Shown here piece after piece: positions 38,890-50,997 of a stretch of 64,000 nucleotides of DNA. This DNA is from Melastoma dodecandrum (Eukaryota > Streptophyta > Magnoliopsida > Myrtales > Melastomataceae): NCBI GenBank assembly GCA_029817715.1, contig JARUPY010000397.1, positions 3,224,001-3,288,000 on the forward strand, in the 5' to 3' direction. A model generated the notes under the pieces. That model ran no database searches and was not told the DNA's origin. It worked only from the letters and a program-made list of their open reading frames with translations. Both the position numbers and the translations under genes were made by a program. Numbering within the stretch: position 1 is the stretch's first letter; each line of letters begins with the position of its first letter.

Positions 38890-41100
38890 AAATTTCGATA
38901 ATCTTGAAGACGAAGATTAACTCGAAGGCGCGTGTATCAAACCGCGCGGATGCACCCCGGCCTAAAAACCACGGGCTCGAAGACAAAGCGGTTCCAACCT
39001 TCAATTTAAGGTACAAAGGGGAGGTGCGGGTCTCCCCGAATTTTATTTTAAAAGCCCACTTGTAACGGATTACGGGCCCAAGTGCATATGCCCGCAATCA
39101 CCGCCCCTTCCCCGCCCTTTTAATCTAAATTATTGTCTGTGGTTGCGGGCGTGACTTAGGCTTTAGGTTTATACGTCGCATGCCTGGTTTTAATCAAACA
39201 AACCTAAATTCGGGTCCAACGCCCGTTAAAACGTCGATAAGAGTCCGGCCCACTCTCGGATCGGGTCCAACGCCCGTCAATCAAAAGTTAAACAATTTTT
39301 TGGACAAATCGCCACCCTTTTCGCATGTGTTAGAATACCATGGTTAGTAAATAGGAATTCTCGAACCCAGACTCTGATTTTTCCGACTTAATATCACATT
39401 TTTAACTAAGTCGGTGGCGACTCCGAACAAAAATTTTCCAAAGTAAAACTAAACTTCACTTCCCTTTTTTCGGAGCCATTTAGGGTGAGGTAACGGCTAC
39501 TCGAGCCGCTCCTTGGGCCCTTCCCGAAATTCGCGAGCGAGGCCTTAACGCAGCGTTTCGCTCGCCGCCTCCCGAGAACTGGAGACGGTTGGCGAAACTT
39601 CCCGCAGACCCGTTCGCGAATCAAGGGAAGGCCCAACCCTAGGCCCCTTTCCGCAGTGTCCGGCGTTCGCGCCGTAACGCCGACCGGAATGGGCCTCGGG
39701 AGAGCGGGCTCGATCCTCAGGTTGCCCGAACAACCATCGCGCGCGCTTCTAGGCCGGAAGGGCGCGCTGCGTACAAGTACCAGGATTCCGTCCGGCTGTT
39801 TCGAACGGTAAGACACATTATTATTAGTTAAATTTAATTCAAATTTAACTAATATACCAATTTCCCATCATCTTCTCTCTTTTGCATGTAAAACAACGAG
39901 GAATTCATTACTAAAGAACGTTATCTTCCGACATCACGGAGGATCGACATCAACGGGCTACAAAATGTCCCATTTAATTCAACAATTTCAAACGGAATTC
40001 ACTGCCAAGGAAGTTATCTTTCGACATTGTGGAGGATCGACATTAACGGGCCACACAACGCCCTGTTATCTTCCGACGTCACGGAGGATCAACACCAACG
40101 GGCCACACAATGCCCCGTAAGTCTCACTCCGACTTACAATAGTTAATTTTAATTGTTTCAAATATTCAATTAGAATTTCTAACCACTGCATTCTGGTTTG
40201 ATTTGCATGAAAATCAACCGAGCTTCACGGGAGTTCGACAAAACGAATTTCGAAGACTGGAAGCGTGCGAGTAAACCCGTGGTGGAAGCACGTCTAGAAA
40301 GCGGCCCCAACTGACGAGCCCGACCAATGTAAAGCCATCCCGGTGGGCCTCAGGTACATGAGGGAGGTACGGGCCTCCCGATTTTCTTTATTTCCACATG
40401 TAACGGGTCATGGACCCAAGTGCATAGGTCCACGATCACCACCTTTCTAAACTCCCTTTAATCTAAATTATTGATCCGTGGTTAAGGTGCATGCTGTAAG
40501 GCTTTAGGACTCTATCGTCGCATGCTGCTTGTTAAACCACACATGAGTTCGGGCTCAAAAAGCTCGAATCGGGTCCAACGCCCCGTAAAACATTGACATG
40601 AGTCCGTAGTCATGCCCGTCATGTCTAACACCCGTTAACCAAAAGTAAACTTTTGGAGCAAACGCCACTTTTTTTCGCAAGTTTAGATGTAAGAGTTAGT
40701 AACTAGGAATCCCATAACCACTATTTTTTTCCGACTTAAATAGATTTTGTAAATAAAGTCGGTGGCGACTCGGTTTTAGTTTACCTAAGTTAAATAACAT
40801 CAATCTTTTTACGGAACCATCATGGATGGGTGAAGGCAACAGGAGCCGTTTCGGATCTTCTCGAAGCTTCCTTTACGGATCATGCCCCGCTTTTCGCCCG
40901 TCGCCTCCTAATTAGCATGGAGACGATCGGCGACTCCCCGGACAGGCCCGTTTATGAATCGAGGAGGATTCACCTCGGCCCCCCTCCACAGCGCCCGACG
41001 CTCGAGTCTAGGCGCCGACCGAATGGGCCCAGAGAATGGGTTCGGATCCTCGTGTCGTCCAAATCGCCACGCGCGTGCTAGGCCGAAAAGCGTGCGTGGA
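38890..41100. repeat. Two diverged copies of a ~0.9 kb retroelement-like module
   Basis: Copy A (about 38890-39790) and copy B (about 40240-41090) share an ordered series: cgaagac..aag; ggtac..gggaggt(g/a)cgggtctccc(g)gaatttt; (t)gtaacggattacgggcccaagtgcat; taatctaaattattg; cgtcgcatgc; cgggtccaacgcccgt; aagtcggtggcgactcc/cgg; and a GC-rich end naming gaggcc..cgcctcc and gcgcgcgct(t)(c)tagg. The gtcggtggcgactc word is frequent near LTR ends of Ty3/gypsy elements. They could be old LTRs of one element or tandem copies. No coding core is left between them. Confidence 0.55.
39905..40125. repeat. Three-fold repeat of cttccgacatcacggaggatc units
   Basis: Between the two larger modules. Units beginning gttatctt(c/t)cgac(a/g)t and ending caacgggc(t/c)acacaa(t/c)gcccc occur at about 39920, 40013 and 40067, separated in the first case by a spacer containing atttaattcaacaatttcaaacggaattc. 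Each unit includes a short inverted repeat (tccgacatcacggagga). Confidence 0.7.
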
Positions 41101-41496
41101 TAATGAAATTGATCCATACGTTTTGGAAGGAACGATCCTATTTCCATTTCATTCCCGCCTTCGTTCCACAAACTAAACAACACAAAAGAGTAATGGAACT
41201 GCCTTCGGGATTCGAGATTGCACCTCAAGGGAATAAGTTAATCTCATCGTCCGTGATCATACATGCACAACACTAAATGCACTTGCCAGTCTTTGATGTC
41301 GCATCCCAAAACAATGACACTATAAACGTTTTGATGATGCTTATTCTCAATAACAAGGCAGGAAATGCCCCACATTTAACAAGCTGATCATGCCAGCTTG
41401 CGTGGTTTTTCCCTACTTCCAACGACAATGCATGGATATGGATATAAGAGTTGAGGAACGGCCAGCACAGTTTCAGGAAAGCAGTTCTCACTCGAG
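41101..41496. other. Intergenic, UKL 3' region
   Basis: No gene seen. About 200 bases before 41497 form the probable 3' untranslated region of the uridine kinase gene (minus strand). Confidence 0.4.
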
Positions 41497-44400
41497 CTAT
41501 TGAGAAGATGGAGCCTTTACAGGATGGTCATCGTCATCCGTGCCGAAATATCGGTCTCCGAACTCGCCCATGCCAGGGACGACCCGATAGTCCTCATTCA
41601 ACCCAGCTTCGATTTCTGATGTCATGATCTTTATCCTAGGAAAGGCTTTGCAGACTACATGCACTCCCTGAGGTGCCTAAGTGAACAGAAAAATCCTCTA
41701 GTCAGTCGAAAATATCTTCGGCATCAGACGGGGGATGCTAAATGAAACGTCTGACTGATTTCTACTGACAGAAATGAGGTTGAGGAAGATGATGTTCGAC
41801 TCAGGTACGCCTTTTCTGATGAGCAAGGAGATTGCTTGAACTGCTGAATTCCCTGGGCCATGGTTATACCAAAAATATATTTAATCTACAATCGGTTTAC
41901 GAGTAAAACCATGGCTAAGCATGGAATTGGGAGACTAACTTCAACACAAACCTGTCCCGAGAATCGGATCCAACAGCAACACATGCCTCTCAGCGATGTC
42001 TTGGGGCAACTTCTCATAAATTAGCTTTAACAGTATAAAAGTGAGCAAGCGAGTTAAGGAGGGAAGTGCCAGACCACATCATTCACAAAGAAGAGCGACA
42101 TTGAAAAGAAGCATACATGCTGGCCATTGTCACCTTCCCTGTGAATAAGAATCTTTCCTATCTTTATGCCCTTACAACAAGCTCGAAGAGCATTCTCCAT
42201 GCTTTCGCCACTGTCGTCAAAAAGAAATGAGACCATTTAACATGCATTTAGTACCGGCCATGGAAATACGATACAGAGATGCGGCCTAGGAGACAAGAAA
42301 TACCTCCGGATGACCGAGACACCACATAATCTTTTGCAGAAATCCACGCCAATATACACGGAATCTGACAATACCAAACATCAGGGAGAAAATAAACAAA
42401 GACAATTCCGTTAAAGTGTTTATAGCTGAAGACAGGAGCTTTCAAGATGAACACGACCTGAGTTTTATTGGCCATCATGCCATGAGCCTTCCATCAGGCC
42501 AAACAAAACACGGTTGATTGGGATATTAGATTTCAATGAATGTGACCCACCTGTTGGAGTGATCACCTGCTTTTCAGTGAATGGCAGATGCCCTAGACCA
42601 TGTTCTACCACCTGCAATGGATGTGTTAGGACTGCCAAATAAAGAGAGGAAATGTGAAAAGAGATCACTACATGCGACTCGATAAAGAATCATTGCTTAC
42701 CAAACGAATCAACCGATCAGCATAAAAGACGAAGTCGTGCTTCGTTGTTTGACAATCACGTATGAGCGTGTGCATGCCTCTTATCTGCCAGTAGAAACAA
42801 TTGATTGACAGAATTTCTCAAAGATAAGAGACACTGTCTGTTAAAAATAAAATGATAAAAAGCATCTGCTACGATTCATGGAAGGATTAACACAAACCTG
42901 AAAGGTTGATTGGATGACATGCAAATTGGGATATATTTTACAAAGGTCATGCTGCCCAAGCTTCGTCCTAATATGCTGAACAATCAAATCTACAGCGACG
43001 TGGTTATCTCCTCCTCGGGGAATAACAATATCAGCATACTTCTTGGTCGGAAGGATAAAGTCATCGAAGGCTGGCTTCACAAATTTAGAGTACTGCATTA
43101 AAAGACAAGAGAATGAAAAACCTCTTCTGACGACAGATTTTGCATTCTAAAGCAGATCAAATTACTCCCAGTGACATAAATGGTCACAGCCATCTTTTTC
43201 CAGACAAGAGAAAGCAAACCCACTCACCTTGTCAAGCACAGAAGCGATATCTCTTCCTTTTTCGAGAGTATCCCTTCTTATCCTCCTAGCAAGTCGCACA
43301 TCAGCATCTGCGCTGGAAAGTTCGTGACGTGAAGTAAAGGCATACTTCTAGAGAGATGGAAGAGGAATCAAATGGTTTTCAGTCAGTTAACGTGAGCAAT
43401 ATTTCCAGAGACGCTGACTACATCATTTTGTCAAGGAAGGAAAACGACGAGGGGAAAACAAACTGGGCTCTAGCAATAGCTTGGGAATAACATCGCATGC
43501 ATGCTAAAGAGATTTTGAAAAATCTGAAATCCAGGATGCATTGAACTAGTAAATGGAATGTCATGACTTGATAGCCGACTGAAAACCCAGAGAATGTCAC
43601 TAAACTATTAGCATATAAAACCATGCATTGACCAGATAAAGATGATAATAGGTAGCTAGAGTGACTCTGAATGTCAAACAGGAGGAGTTTGTCGAGACAT
43701 GCCATTGGAATGCACAAACCTGTATCAACAAATATCTTCATGTTCATCAAATCTCGGACGCGGGCGTCTTGGAAGACAAGTATACCTTCCAGTAGTATAA
43801 CATCTGAAGGATTTACCTGGAGATAAAGTCTGAGGAGTGAAGAATCTTTCAATATAGGGTATCAGAAAGGTCAAGAAAACAGGCCATATGAACAGTGGAC
43901 CGTTAGCCAATAACTTGAAAAAAGCTTGTGTCAAGTTTATTTTGTTTTTCATGGTTCTGCATATTAACACCACATAAAGTGTGTACTTAACCAGGGAAAT
44001 GAGAATACCCTTCTTGGCAGATTCACATCATTCTTGTAAGACTTGAAATCATACAGGGGGATATCTACAGCTTGCCCATGCTTCAATTGGTACATAGAAG
44101 AGAGTAACTGCTCGGTATCGAATGCATCTGTTTGTTAAAATAAAGCACATTAAAGAGCTAAAAACTCTTTCGGATGATAGAAAGAAAGAGAGGCTAGAGG
44201 TGACTACTCAGATAACAATACTGAAGCGGGATGTTTCAAGAGCGTTTCCTTCAAAACTCAACAGACATAGCTGTGCAGCAGTAACTCCTGCTTATGAGAA
44301 AGAAGCGCCCTCACCAGGATGGTCGAAATTGTATTCATTTACTCGGGCAAGCTCCTCTTCGCTCAATTTGTGATAAAATGAATCCTGCAGTAAAGACCAC

Positions 44401-45078
44401 TCAGATGACCAGACACGGTTTGATAATTGTGTAATTGCAGCAGTGAATGATTTATCACATAAAAAATATTGAAAACATAACTTGATGATGCTGGCTGGCT
44501 AAATCCCAATTTTTTTTATCATTCACAAACTCCTCTACTCAAGAGTTTGGTCATGTCCTTTTACATCTATATCATCTTATTCTCAAACAAACATAATAAG
44601 AGTACCAAGGGCAGTTGTTCACCTTTACACCACGAACATGAGACAAAGGTTAATGCTTTGACAGCGTCGTCGCATAGTAAGAGTACGGTAATATTACCTG
44701 ATTAACTAGAACGACACGCTGATCATGAAGCTGCTGAATAATCATATCACAAACTGTAGTCTTTCCGGATGCAGCTCCCCCGGCAACTCCTGCCGCAAAG
44801 TCATTACATGAGACACATATACTGGAAACATCAGGGTATGACAAAAGTAACAACACTATCATAAACGGGACACTAGCAGTAAATGAGGCATCCCTCATCA
44901 ACTCACAACACGGCAAAGCTATACCAATGACAAAGGGCTGCTTTAGCACGCTCTCGGCAACATTGACCACCGACCCTCGGTCTCTAACACCTGCATGCTG
45001 CGAGCCATTCAAATGGAGCCCGGAAAAATGGGCCCTGGAAGACTCCTCTATCATGTCCACGACCGACCTAGAATCCAT
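41497..45078 (-). CDS. UKL4: Uridine kinase-uracil phosphoribosyltransferase fusion (UKL family)
   Basis: Fourteen exons, all phases consistent: 44925-45078, 44698-44789, 44315-44384, 44009-44127, 43720-43816, 43228-43307, 42898-43092, 42701-42784, 42551-42611, 42304-42364, 42117-42210, 41952-42024, 41770-41852 and 41497-41676. They give 480 residues, the usual length. The N-terminal half is a uridine kinase with P-loop GVAGGAASGKTT (about 52-63), DSFYHKLSEEE and VILLEGILVFQDARVRDL. The C-terminal half is UPRT-like, with LLLDPILGTGNSAVQAI as the PRPP-binding motif and VPGMGEFGDRYFGTDD at the end. The family acts in pyrimidine salvage. The start MDSRSVVDMIEESSRAHFSG matches plant homologues; an in-frame Met 20 codons upstream is less likely. 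Closest to UKL3/4/5; UKL4 is suggested by neighbourhood. Confidence 0.9.
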
Positions 45079-46179
45079 AATCAGTAGACCTGATGCCGCC
45101 AACAAGCACAAAAACAGAAGCCGATTTGAGGAGGCCAATTCACAACCAGTCCGCTTATAGTAAGCAGACCGAACACGCTACCCTCATCCGACAACAATCG
45201 TCCAATCTGAAATCGTTCCATTTACAAATCCTGCTACTGACAAGCACAAATCGCATTTTCCCACCAAGCATGTCGACCGGCCTCACTCCGCTCACCGAAA
45301 ATAGAAAAGGCAAGAGGGCGAAAAAACCGAGAAAAATGAAGGAAAGAAGAGGAAGGATTCGATCTTTCGTCACCAAGATGCTAACTTTGGGACCTGGGAC
45401 GTGAATGTTTCCTCGAAAGACGAGTTGGGTAGACCCCCAAAGAGAGATCCTCCAGTGGTGAGAAAATGCTAACCGAGGTAAAGTCAAGGGGTTCTTCCTT
45501 GGGTTTTCTGCGAACCTGCGGGGACAAAAATTCCGACAATTGTGGCGACAGTTGACGAGGTCGTGGGTTCAGTTCAGGTTGAGGTTGAGCTTCAGGGGGT
45601 TTAGTTTACCATTCAGGGTCGAGGTTTAGCTCTGCCGAACTGAACAAGAAGATGATGAATGATCAACCGAAGTGGAAATGTCATTTTCTTGGAAATAATC
45701 TCAGGACAATCCATTCCTAAACCTAAACGTCAGCAAAATTTTCCAGGATGAAGTTTCCACGTTGGAAGCTCAGTCGAGTGCGCCGGATTTCTTTGTCAAA
45801 AGTTTTAGGACATGACTTAGAAAAAAAAAAAATCCATGAAAACATCCCCACAGGCAAAAAAAGACGAAAACCCCCCAAAAAAGAAAACGGAAGTTGTTTT
45901 CAAGGGAAGATTACAAAATCAGCTTTATGATTGCCGGACTTCTGCCCTCTCCTTTTTTTCGCGTATGGTCAATTATCCATGGCATGAAGAAAGAAAATAT
46001 CTCCACTTCTTGAGAATCTTACAATTGGGCCACGGACAACCTCGATAAGCCCGTTATCATGGCCCACTGTCCACGCGCCTCTTGGGCTGGTAAATAGCCG
46101 AGAATAAACATGGGCTAACATAAAGCCCAAATTGGTTACTCGTGATTAGCCAGACGGGTGCTGCTTGTTTCTCTTTAAG
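45079..46179. promoter_or_regulatory. UKL promoter and RGI3 3' flank
   Basis: No gene. The UKL leader and promoter read leftward from here. Site II-like words (tggccca, ttgggctgg, atgggctaa, aagcccaaat) cluster at 46055-46130, far upstream of UKL and just 3' of the receptor kinase gene. Confidence 0.35.
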
Positions 46180-49100
46180 TTACGGCATGGATTCGTAGGA
46201 AAAAGCGAACGAGCTAAGGGAAGATCCCCTTGATGCCACGTCCTTTGGCGGTTGCGGCAGCGGAGGCCGTGGATGGATGTTTGTCAATCCCTTTGATGGG
46301 TTATCGGATTCCGGCCTCGTGGGATCGCTGTGCCGGATTTCGTTCAGCATCGCGACCACATCCTTCATGGTGGGACGTTCCGAGGCCCTGGTGCTTAGGC
46401 AGAGGAATGAAACGGCTAGTGTCTGCAGCATCTCGTGCATCGCGGGATCTTCCCTCCCACGGAGGTTCGATTCGAGGATGCCGGCCGGTTCTTGATTGGT
46501 AATTAAGTGCTCGTAAGCCCACTGGACCAAGTGCGCACCCCCCGGTAGTGTCGGGTCTAACGGGTGCCTACCTGTCAACACCTCCAGTAGGAGGACCCCG
46601 AAACTGTACACGTCACTCTTCTCGGTGACCCGCTGCATCGTCGCGTGTTCTGCCGCAAGTGAAGTTGGTAAGGATTAGTCTAGAGTAACACGTGGATGAT
46701 CTTGGTCGATAGACGGACAATGAAGATGATAAAATATCTCTCTTACCTGGAGCCATGTAACCATAGGACCCGGCGAGGCGAGGGGAGCGGCTCACTTTGG
46801 AGAAGCTATCTTTCGACACAACCTGAGCTAAGCCAAAATCCGCCAAAAAAGGTTCATATCTTGGGCCCAGCAAGACATTCATCGCCTTTACGTCTCCATG
46901 AAGAATGGCGGGAACACAGTCGTGGTGCAAGTACGCAAGAGCGTGTGCCACACCGAGCACGATCTCATGTCTTGTCTCCCATTCAGCCTCACCCTTTCCG
47001 GTGCCATGGAGGAGTGAACTTAGGCTGCCCTTTGGAAGATAGTCATAGAACAAGAGCTTCACATTCCGATTTGAGCACCAGCCCAGTAGCCGGACGATGT
47101 TTTTGTGCCTGACCGATCCTAGCGTCTGGATTTCGGAAGAAAATGCTCCTGACTCTTCCATCGACCACATTTTCTTGACGGCAAACGTCTCTCCGCTCGG
47201 AGTCATCACCCTATAGACCGCTCCAGAGCTTCCGGTGCCAATCACGTTATTCGCTGTCAAGTTCCTGACTATGTCATCAATAGAGCAATCGAGTTTCTGA
47301 CACAAGGTCACCTCCCAGGTGCCGTGGCCCATGAGCCCCTTGTTGATCTGGCGGCGACCTTGGATTAACATATAAATGGCAAGAAGCACGAGCACCACAC
47401 TGGCGGCAACCAGGATGGACATCACCGTTTTTGCAGCTTTATGTGCACGAGCAGAGGACTTTGAGTGGCTTCCCAGGGCGTCAAGTTTGCCCAAAACATG
47501 AAGACCTTGGTTTCCTGCCAGGTCACTCGGAGGGAGCTTCTTGAAGAAGACTGTGTCCGGGAGCTCGCCAGAAAACTCGTTGAAGGAAACATTCAGATAT
47601 ACCAGATTTTGAAGATCGGCAAGAATGCTTAAACTTCCGCTGAGCTTGTTATGGGAGAGGTCGAGATCGGCCAGCTTTGTGAGGCCAAAAAACTGTAGGG
47701 GTAGCTCACCGGAGAATTGGTTGAAACTAAGGTTCAGAGAAATTTCGAGTGAAGAGAGCTGACCAATTTCCTTCGGGATTTCGCCAAAGAAGCCATTTTC
47801 TCCGAGATCCAGCTGCTGGAGCTGGGTGCAGGATGAGATTTCGACAGGTATCCTACCTGACAGTTGATTTCTCCCAAGGTTCAGCTTCGTCAACTCGATC
47901 AGCGAGCCTATGCTTGCATTCAGTGTCCCTGTGAGCCCATTATCTGAGACATCGATGACTTGCAGACTCTGGGGCAGAGCATCTGGCAAGGGACCAGAGA
48001 GCCTGTTTGAGTGGAGGTCCATGAACTCAAGCTTTCCACAACCGGATAACGCCGGAGGAATTCCTCCTTCGAGCCTATTGTCGCCCAAGTCGAGGAAGTT
48101 CAGGCTCACCAACTTCCCGATTTCTGATGGAACAGTTCCCGACAACCTGTTGCGGTTCATCCGCAACCGGTACAAGGCCGTGCAGTTTCCTATGTCGGGG
48201 GGTATGAAACCAGACAAATCGTTAGAAAGCAAGAGCAGCTTCGTCAGGTTCGTCAGGCCGAATATCTCCTTGGGAACCGAGCCTGACAGATTGTTGTAAG
48301 AAAAATCGACAGCTTGGAGGTTCTGGCACTGGGATAAGCCCGTTGGGATGTTTCCGGTGAGCCTATTCTGCCAGGCAAAGAACAAAGTCAGGTTCTTCAG
48401 ATTGCCAATACCTGCTGGGATGCCGCCGGATATGTAGTTGTTGTCGATTTCTAGCTGAGTCATCGCCGTGCAGCTGGTGATTTCCGGAGGTATGCTGCTG
48501 GTCAACTGGTTGATACTGAGCTGAAGCTCCTGAAGCTTCAGAAGATTCCCGAAACTCCGTGGGATGCTCCCCGTCAACAGATTCTCCGAAAGGTCAACAA
48601 CAGTGAGCTCGCCGCAGCTCCCCAGCTCGTCTGGTATCAGCCCCGTTAAGCTGTTCTGCCATAGAAGCAGACTCTGCAACTTGCTAAGCTCGCCAAGTCT
48701 CTTTGGAATCAAACCAGATATTGTATTCTGGTACAGGTACAAGTTCTGCAATTCAGTGCAGTTTCCAATCTCATCTGGGATCGAGCCCGAAAGCTGGGCC
48801 GTGTATATCGCTATTGTTTGGATATTTTTCAGCATTCCGATTGATGATGGCAAATTCCCAGAAACGCTCGTCTCGGCCAGGCCAAGCATCACCAAATCGC
48901 TGCAGTTTCCTATTTCCCGGGGAACCTGCCCGCTAATGTTCTTATTTCCACCAGCCCGAAACACTTGCAACCTCTTCATCACTCCGATGCTCCTTGGTAT
49001 CCTGCCCGAGAGTTGATTGTCAAAGAGCGTGAGATACGTAAGACTCGAAAGGTTCCCGATTTCTGCTGGGATCCCCCCTTCCAGAAAGTTCGAGCTCAGG

Positions 49101-49588
49101 GACAGACTCTGCAGATTCCCGAGCCCGCACAACTCGACGGGGATTTCCCCGGATATCAAGTTATCGCTGAGATCAATGAACTGCAACTCCTTGTAGTCCC
49201 CAAACTCCTTTGGGATCGCCCCGCTGATATTCGCCGATGACAGATCAAGTCCTTGCAACGACTTGAGTGGCTGAAGATTTGACGGCGGAGTCCCCTGCAG
49301 GTCAACCGACTTCAGGCGTATCTCGATAACCTCCCCGTGGGAATCACACCTCACGCCAAACCATCCGCATGGATTTGGGTCGGCAGCGGTCCACGAGGCA
49401 AGCGCCTGCGCTGAGCCGTTCAGGCCGTTCTTCCACGACAGAAGAGCCTGGCCCTGAGCGTCAAGGGAGTACACGCAAGGTCCAAAGAAGAAGGAAGAGG
49501 AGAAGACCAAGGGTATTATTACTACGTGGTTTATTGATACAAACAAGGAGAAGGAAGAGAAGAAAAGGTTTCCTAGGATCGCAGGCAT
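46180..49588 (-). CDS. RGI3: LRR receptor kinase, RGF/GLV peptide receptor type
   Basis: Two exons (46747-49588 and 46180-46649, phase-1 intron within the activation segment after YGYMAP) give 1103 residues. Parts: hydrophobic signal region; cap motif NPCGWFGVRC; about 23 LRRs with family-specific stretches DLSSANISGAIPKEFGDYKE and VFRAGGNKNISGQVP; a transmembrane helix near residues 720-742; and a kinase with glycine loop IGTGSSGAVYRV, Lys in FAVKKMW, HGDVKAMNVLL and DFG. The catalytic loop is HGD, not HRD, so this is a non-RD kinase, as is usual for this group. RGI receptors bind sulfated root meristem growth factor peptides and maintain the root stem-cell niche. The sequence fits the RGI3/RGI4 pair best. 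The first Met is taken as start; other Mets are not excluded. Confidence 0.9.
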
Positions 49589-49616
49589 TGCTGGAGTGTA
49601 AGAAAACAGCAGAACA

Positions 49617-49672
49617 GCAAGAACAAGGACAGGAACAGGAACAGGAACGGGAACGGGAACGGGAACAGGTGA
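49617..49672. repeat. GGAACA/GGAACG hexanucleotide repeat in the RGI3 leader
   Basis: About seven tandem units (ggacag, ggaaca, ggaacg) lie 30-85 bases upstream of the RGI3 start codon. On the transcribed strand they read as TTCCTG/TTCCCG, so they would be in the 5' untranslated region. Confidence 0.8.
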
Positions 49673-50990
49673 TGTTTTCTAGGATTTATGAGGTTGGAAA
49701 CCCATGATTCTACTAGAAGAGGCAGATCTGGATTACCATCAAACACTCTATCAAACTGATTTATTCATTTATTTATACTGAGGAAATGGAAGTGGGGGCG
49801 GCAAAATGCTTGATTGATGGGGCCATCTGTGGATTTATATGTTTTCAATTTCCCTGTGTTTGTAATGTTGTTGTCTGCAGACAAAGGAAATTTACATTTC
49901 AGTCACAAAAACCTGCCAATGGAATTATGTAATGAGATTGGTGATGGATAGATGGATTGGGGAAAGCAAGCACATGAAAGAAAGGGATTTTTTTTTTTAA
50001 CATTCGTTTGTTTTAGTTTTGCATTCATTGCCTGAAAACCTGGTCATGCTGTCGGAAGGAAAAGTTGTAAGGGGGAAAGTCTGGTCTGAAAGTTTATGCT
50101 TTGCTTAGATCAGGAATCCTATAAACACGATTGAGCTTTTTAACCATCTTATTCAGTAACACCCTTTTAAGGAAAGCCCATTTTTGGAGGGTATCGCAAA
50201 ATCAAAATTTACCGCGAGAGTGATTCTGGGTCTGGTTCAGTTCAGTTCAATCAGAACCAACTTTTTTGGTTGATCTACACTGAAGGTGTTATGAATGTAT
50301 ACTTTTGAAACACACGTGGTTGGGAGTGGAAAGAACATGCCTTGGCTTTTGTAATAACACGGAAAGTCCCAAATCCCAATCAATCTCATGTCCTCTCGCC
50401 CTCAATTTTTGTCCTCTTTCTTTTCTTTTCGCTTTGGATCACATCACGGATCTTGAAAAATCACATGAACTCGATCCGTTTTGGCTGATCCAGATAAAAA
50501 ACAGAGTCACTTCCACTAAACAAAAAGGAAAGAAAAACACAGTACTTGGTTAGCCATGGACAGTTCTTTCTTGCCAACCATTGTTCCAGAGCCGAGATCA
50601 GGTAATTCGGAACTCGACCTGGATTTGCAAAAAGGTGTCGTATGAACTTAGATCACGGCTCGACGGCAGACCGTATGGTCCATATTCGGTCACAAGATGA
50701 ATTCTCGCGCCAATGATGGATTGATTATATGTCATGAAATACGTCACCCGGTTGGTGGAACGAGTTCGTCCAGAAACGCCCATCAAATAATTGTGGCAGC
50801 GAAAGAATGATGGAGATTTAACAATAATGCAGCTAATGACATCAAAGATTAGACCTCGACGTGAAATTAAAAAATCATGGGGATGATGAAGACAACTCTC
50901 GCAGCAGGAAACAGGAATCAAGCAAAAAAATATTTGCTTTTGGGTATGACGACGTGGTCCTTGTCAGGAATCGTTTTAATCTTCGTTCTC
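49673..50990. other. RGI3 promoter and intergenic DNA
   Basis: No gene recognised. It is the upstream region of RGI3 (minus strand) and the 3' flank of the peroxidase relic. A few short open frames have no motif support. Confidence 0.4.
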
Positions 50991-50997
50991 GGATTCA

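Noticed and set aside
44938..45138. Earlier Met of the uridine kinase gene at 45138
   Set aside because: The extra 20 residues (MASSNRLLFLCLLAASG) would add a signal-like helix not seen in this cytosolic/plastid family; MDSRSVVDMIE matches the usual start.
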